Below are positions 7,268 to 9,997 of a stretch of 9,997 bases of DNA, one piece after another. The DNA is taken from assembly GCF_905209685.1 (NCBI RefSeq), contig NZ_CAJLUB010000062.1, forward strand, positions 1-9,997, written 5' to 3'. Position 1 is the stretch's first letter; each line of letters begins with the position of its first letter. This stretch comes from an uncultured Veillonella sp. Lineage in GTDB: Bacteria > Bacillota > Negativicutes > Veillonellales > Veillonellaceae. Made by a program: the position numbers and the translations under genes. Under the pieces are notes generated by a model. The model did no database searches. It was not told where the DNA came from and was given only the letters and a program-made list of their open reading frames with translations.

Positions 7268-8515
7268 TTATAATTTACCGAGGCGTTTCATAGCATTATA
7301 GATTTTTTCAGCTAGTCCTGTCATTTGGAATTTAGGAATACCACAAGCAGCTATGCGAATACCGTTAGCTAAAGCGATAACATAGATATGTTCTTTTTTC
7401 AACTCTTCACAGATAGCATTAGCAGAATCTGTAGGAATCGTAATAAAGAAACCACCGCGATATGGCAACATAGGAAGACCAACTTGGGCTGCTTCTTGTT
7501 TAAATATATCAGCACGATCGCGAATCAATTGATAATAGCAATTACGTTCATCTTCATAAGCTTTAAACTTAGCTGGATCAGCTACAATATTTGCCATTGT
7601 ACGCATTGCAGGGCGGCATATATTAGACCATGTAGCACGGCTTGTAGATTTGTTGATTTCTAAGAATTCATCAGCAATTTCTTCATCATCAGAAATACCA
7701 ATCAAGGCACCTACACGTTGCCCATACATAGTGAAGCCTTTAGACAAGCTATAGCAAACACATGTAAGGATTTCTTTTGGCAAATGACTGAATTTACTAA
7801 AGAATGCACGAACCTCTTCTTTTTCACCAGAATAATCAAGGTATGCAACATCAATGCCAATGATTACATTATTACGGCCTATAGCAACGAGTTCTTTCAA
7901 GAAGTTAAGGATAGATTCCCAATCTTTGTCCTCTATAGAGTAACCTGTTGGGTTATTACCAGGTGTATTAAACAAAATTACCACATTTGTTTGTTTAGCA
8001 GCTAATTCATTTACACGATTTTGGAACGCTTCATGGTTAAAGTTATTATGTTCATCAAATAGAGAATAGGTAACAAGTGTACGACCTACATCGCTACAAA
8101 GTATACGATAGGCACCCCAGTACCAATCAGCAGTCAACACCTCATCACCAGGTTCTGTATAGTTATGAACTAAGTGATGAATACCGCCTGTACCACCTGT
8201 AGTAGCAATACTACGAATATGACCTTCTGGACGAGATTGTCCAAAGCATTCCGCCTCTGCAGCAGCAAGGAACTCAGGTACACCTGCAATCGGAGCATAA
8301 CCAATATGTTCAGAATCTGGAAGACTTAAATATTCGTCCTTAACGGTTTTAAGGAATACTAATTTACCATCTTCATCATAAATCGCACCTAATGTACCAT
8401 TAACAACGTTCTCGCGACCATTTTCTTTAGCATCAGCTTGGGCTTGGCCAGCAGTTACAAAGATTACATCTTTAAGTTTTTTCCCTTTTGCATGCTTTGC
8501 AGCAACACTTGTCAT
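7268..8515 (-). CDS. PLP-dependent class I aminotransferase, aspartate/aromatic type
   Basis: Fold type I PLP aminotransferase, about 415 residues. Visible residues follow the AspC/TyrB order: GGTGG (107-111) at the phosphate-binding site, Trp131/Trp133 near the cofactor ring, FNTPGNNPTG (182-191), Asp222 (pyridine nitrogen) and Tyr225 in IDVAYLDY, the Schiff-base Lys259 in CYSLSKGFTMYGQRVGAL, Arg267 for the cofactor phosphate, and Arg387 (GIRIAA) for the substrate alpha-carboxylate. The sequence is closer to the class Ia aspartate/aromatic group than to class Ig enzymes, but the substrate cannot be set from sequence alone; aspartate, aromatic or another amino acid are all possible. Start: the ATG at 8515 has AGGATGG (8530-8524) 8 nt upstream; the ATG at 8527 has AGG touching it, too close to act as ribosome binding site. 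It is monocistronic, with its own terminator. Confidence 0.9.
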   Translation of the reverse strand: MTSVAAKHAKGKKLKDVIFVTAGQAQADAKENGRENVVNGTLGAIYDEDGKLVFLKTVKDEYLSLPDSEHIGYAPIAGVPEFLAAAEAECFGQSRPEGHIRSIATTGGTGGIHHLVHNYTEPGDEVLTADWYWGAYRILCSDVGRTLVTYSLFDEHNNFNHEAFQNRVNELAAKQTNVVILFNTPGNNPTGYSIEDKDWESILNFLKELVAIGRNNVIIGIDVAYLDYSGEKEEVRAFFSKFSHLPKEILTCVCYSLSKGFTMYGQRVGALIGISDDEEIADEFLEINKSTSRATWSNICRPAMRTMANIVADPAKFKAYEDERNCYYQLIRDRADIFKQEAAQVGLPMLPYRGGFFITIPTDSANAICEELKKEHIYVIALANGIRIAACGIPKFQMTGLAEKIYNAMKRLGKL

Positions 8516-8603
8516 AACTTGCACCATCCTATCTAAAATGAATTATTACATATTTATCATACCTAAACTTATTTAATTATACAATGAGTATTTAAAAATA
8601 TAT

Positions 8604-8633
8604 TGTATACATAAGAAAAAATACTAATTACAA
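8604..8633 (-). promoter_or_regulatory. Candidate aminotransferase promoter
   Basis: On the minus strand TTGTAA (8633-8628), an 18-nt spacer, then TATACA (8609-8604). A perfect TATAAT at 8581-8576 with no clear -35 is an alternative. The region is very AT-rich, so chance matches are likely. Confidence 0.3.
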
Positions 8634-8656
8634 TCTGAATTATAAAAAAGCTAAGG

Positions 8657-8685
8657 TATATAGGATATATACAATATCCTATATA
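8657..8685. repeat. 12-bp perfect inverted repeat upstream of the aminotransferase
   Basis: TATATAGGATAT (8657-8668), loop ATACA, ATATCCTATATA (8674-8685). It lies between the barrel gene's terminator and the candidate -35 of the aminotransferase. On the minus strand it is followed after six bases by TTTTTT, so a weak second terminator is also possible; an operator is the other reading. The 229-base gap between the two genes (8528-8756) otherwise holds only AT-rich sequence, the terminator at 8719-8749 and candidate promoters. Confidence 0.5.
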
Positions 8686-8718
8686 AAATATTTTTATAAA
8701 TCATATGCTAGTATTTAT

Positions 8719-8749
8719 AAAAAAAAGACCACTCATTAGAGTGGTCTTT
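8719..8749 (-). terminator. Strong terminator of the outer-membrane barrel gene
   Basis: On the minus strand AAAGACCACTC (8749-8739), loop TAAT, GAGTGGTCTTT (8734-8724), followed by more T for a run of eight (8726-8719). It starts 7 nt after the stop codon: a textbook intrinsic terminator. Confidence 0.93.
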
Positions 8750-8756
8750 GATATCC

Positions 8757-9326
8757 TTAGAAGGAGTAGCCTACACCAGCGTGTAAACCTTTTGCAGTTT
8801 TATCGTTGCTGTTTACGCTATATTTATCATAGCCATAGTATACGTTCAAGTCTACATCAGGGCGAACTTCATATTGAGCACCTACTTGGTAAGTTTGTTT
8901 AATATCGTTACCCCAACCAGCTTTAGCAAAGCCGTTTACTTTTTCTGTCAATGGCACATGACCAATAACACCAGCTTGGAAACCTAATTCTGTATCATTT
9001 GTACGAATTGCAGTACCAGCACCATATACGTTTACGTTTGGATGCACTTTATAAACTAATGCTAATTGATGATCTTTAATGTCCCCATTTTTTGCATTCA
9101 ATTTATCATAAGAATATTGAACAGCAGTTTTATTGGAAAGATCGTGTTGCAAAGAAACACCGAAACCGTCGTTGCTATTGCCGCCACCTTTAGATACATG
9201 TTGTTTAAACGCATAATCAGCTTGTACTTTAGTGGAACCGTCGCTAATTTTTGTTACAGGTGCCGCTGCAAATGCACTACCTGCCACAACTGTAGCTGCT
9301 AGAGTTAATAATACTAATTTCTTCAT
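8757..9326 (-). CDS. Small beta-barrel outer-membrane protein, porin-like
   Basis: Predicted secreted outer-membrane protein of 189 residues. The signal peptide is clear: MKK, a hydrophobic core LVLLTLAATVVAG (4-16), and an AxA site (SAFA, 17-20), with cleavage after about 20. The mature part has alternating polar/hydrophobic strands rich in Tyr, Val and Gly, at about 31-40, 53-61, 66-73, 84-93, 97-105, 113-122, 129-137, 146-153, 157-165 and 179-189, which fits an 8- to 10-stranded barrel. It ends in the C-terminal signature AGVGYSF with a final Phe, as expected for BamA substrates. There are no cysteines. AGGAGGT (9331-9337) is a strong ribosome binding site. Its role (pore, adhesin, structural) is not visible; 'outer membrane protein beta-barrel' is the safe name. 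It is flanked by its own promoter and a strong terminator. Confidence 0.88.
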   Translation of the reverse strand: MKKLVLLTLAATVVAGSAFAAAPVTKISDGSTKVQADYAFKQHVSKGGGNSNDGFGVSLQHDLSNKTAVQYSYDKLNAKNGDIKDHQLALVYKVHPNVNVYGAGTAIRTNDTELGFQAGVIGHVPLTEKVNGFAKAGWGNDIKQTYQVGAQYEVRPDVDLNVYYGYDKYSVNSNDKTAKGLHAGVGYSF

Positions 9327-9341
9327 TTGTACCTCCTATAC

Positions 9342-9359
9342 ACATATCTCAAGATATGT
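9342..9359 (-). promoter_or_regulatory. Dyad in the leader of the outer-membrane barrel gene
   Basis: ACATATCT (9342-9349), CA, AGATATGT (9352-9359): a perfect 8-bp inverted repeat ending 4 bases before the ribosome binding site. It lies downstream of the predicted start site, so it could be an operator or a leader hairpin. Confidence 0.45.
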
Positions 9360-9390
9360 CTTACTAAGTTACTTATTTACGAATGTTTTG

Positions 9391-9419
9391 ATTATACACT
9401 CTATAAATTAGCGTTTCAT
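9391..9419 (-). promoter_or_regulatory. Candidate promoter of the outer-membrane barrel gene
   Basis: On the minus strand a perfect TATAAT (9396-9391), with ATGAAA (9419-9414) 17 nt upstream as a poor -35 that falls in the last codons of ftsZ. The predicted start near 9384 gives a leader of about 58 nt. No terminator is seen between ftsZ and this gene, so read-through from ftsZ is also possible. Confidence 0.45.
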
Positions 9420-9997
9420 GAATACAGGGATATCTGGGATACCGCTGTTAGTTGTTGTTGTAGTGGATGCTGGACGAGATGTAGTAGTTGTTTTACCGAA
9501 TTCTGGTACGCTTTTAGCGTTATTGCCAAAACCAGTTGCTACAACAGTAACTTGAACTTTATCGCCCAAGCTTTCATCGATAACAGAACCGAAGATGATA
9601 TTTGCATCAGGGTCTGCTGCATCAGAAATAATTTGAGCAGCTTCGTTTACTTCAAAAATACCCAATTCGGAGCTACCAGAAATGTTGAGCAAGATGCCTT
9701 TTGCACCATCAATGGAAGTTTCCAACAATGGGCTATTGATAGCCATTTTTGCAGCGTCTGCAGCACGGTTTTCACCTGTACCTTCACCAATACCCATCAA
9801 AGCTTCGCCTTGATTAGTCATGATAGTTTTAACGTCTGCAAAGTCAAGATTGATTAAACCAGGAATTTGGATCAAATCGGAAATACCTTTGATACCTTGA
9901 CGAAGAACTTCATCAGCTTTGCTGAATGCATCAGATACGGAACATTTTTTATCTACAACTTGTAACAATTTGTCATTAGGAATAACGATAATTGTAT
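9408..9997 (-). CDS. ftsZ: Cell division protein FtsZ, C-terminal part (cut by window edge)
   Basis: Tubulin-like GTPase that forms the cytokinetic Z ring. Only the last 195 or so residues are inside the window; the GTP-binding N-terminal half lies beyond 9997 and the frame is open to the edge. What is visible begins with [13 protein letters not shown], then [35 protein letters not shown] (synergy/T7-H8 region, with NLDFAD carrying the catalytic Asp), [13 protein letters not shown] and [20 protein letters not shown], and VTVVATGFG closes the globular domain. A short Thr-rich linker follows (about 25 residues), then the C-terminal peptide [10 protein letters not shown], matching the conserved binding site for FtsA/SepF/ZipA-like partners. 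The barrel protein gene follows on the same strand. Confidence 0.97.
   Translation of the reverse strand, partial: TIIVIPNDKLLQVVDKKCSVSDAFSKADEVLRQGIKGISDLIQIPGLINLDFADVKTIMTNQGEALMGIGEGTGENRAADAAKMAINSPLLETSIDGAKGILLNISGSSELGIFEVNEAAQIISDAADPDANIIFGSVIDESLGDKVQVTVVATGFGNNAKSVPEFGKTTTTSRPASTTTTTNSGIPDIPVFMKR

Noticed and set aside
8516..8700. T-box or other riboswitch upstream of the aminotransferase
   Set aside because: No T-box sequence or specifier stem, and the likely leader is under about 100 nt; only AT-rich sequence and a dyad are seen.
9327..9857. Long plus-strand frame opposite ftsZ, rich in Cys and Phe
   Set aside because: It is the antisense reading of ftsZ; composition is atypical for a protein and the start lacks a ribosome binding site.

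Overview
The window looks like a chromosomal core region from a low-GC, diderm Firmicute (Negativicutes); Veillonella or a close relative is the best guess. The housekeeping genes are Firmicute-type (YqhQ/DUF1385, DUF896/YnzC, PC4/YdbC, and the rpmE–yqhQ–prfA–prmC–tsaC order). One gene, however, encodes a small secreted beta-barrel outer-membrane protein ending in Tyr-Ser-Phe, which implies an outer membrane. The genus is inferred, not proven. No tRNA, rRNA, CRISPR array, insertion sequence or phage gene was seen. All genes but one lie on the minus strand.

Layout, read in minus-strand transcription order (right to left). 9997–9408 is the C-terminal half of ftsZ, cut by the window edge. 9326–8757 is the small outer-membrane barrel, with its own likely promoter, a dyad beside its ribosome binding site, and a strong terminator at 8719–8749. 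8515–7268 is a class I aminotransferase with a 12-bp perfect dyad about 140 bp upstream of its start. It ends at a terminator placed back to back with the terminator of the only plus-strand gene, a DUF896 protein (6866–7135). Divergent from that gene is nth (endonuclease III, 6742–6107), coupled through TAA-T-ATG to an unrecognised 479-residue protein (6105–4666). Next come a PC4/YdbC-type putative ssDNA-binding protein (4555–4286), rpmE (4206–4009), the membrane protein YqhQ (3936–3046), prfA (3043–1961), prmC (1968–1099) and tsaC (1097–66).

How the genes work together. The block from rpmE to tsaC is a translation cluster: ribosomal protein L31, release factor 1, the methyltransferase that modifies the GGQ glutamine of release factors, and the first enzyme of tRNA t6A synthesis. 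From yqhQ to tsaC the genes touch or overlap, so translational coupling is likely. rpmE has its own very good promoter, and a probable leaky terminator separates it from yqhQ. The nth–orphan–PC4 series is a possible DNA-related group. The orphan is the most interesting item: its sequence pattern suggests a degenerate N6-adenine DNA methylase core followed by a specificity-subunit-like C-terminal region, with no recognisable catalytic NPPY/F motif.

Several CDS starts were placed downstream of the longest open frame because a clear Shine-Dalgarno sequence sits just before an internal start codon (prmC, yqhQ, rpmE, the PC4 gene, nth; less surely tsaC and the aminotransferase).
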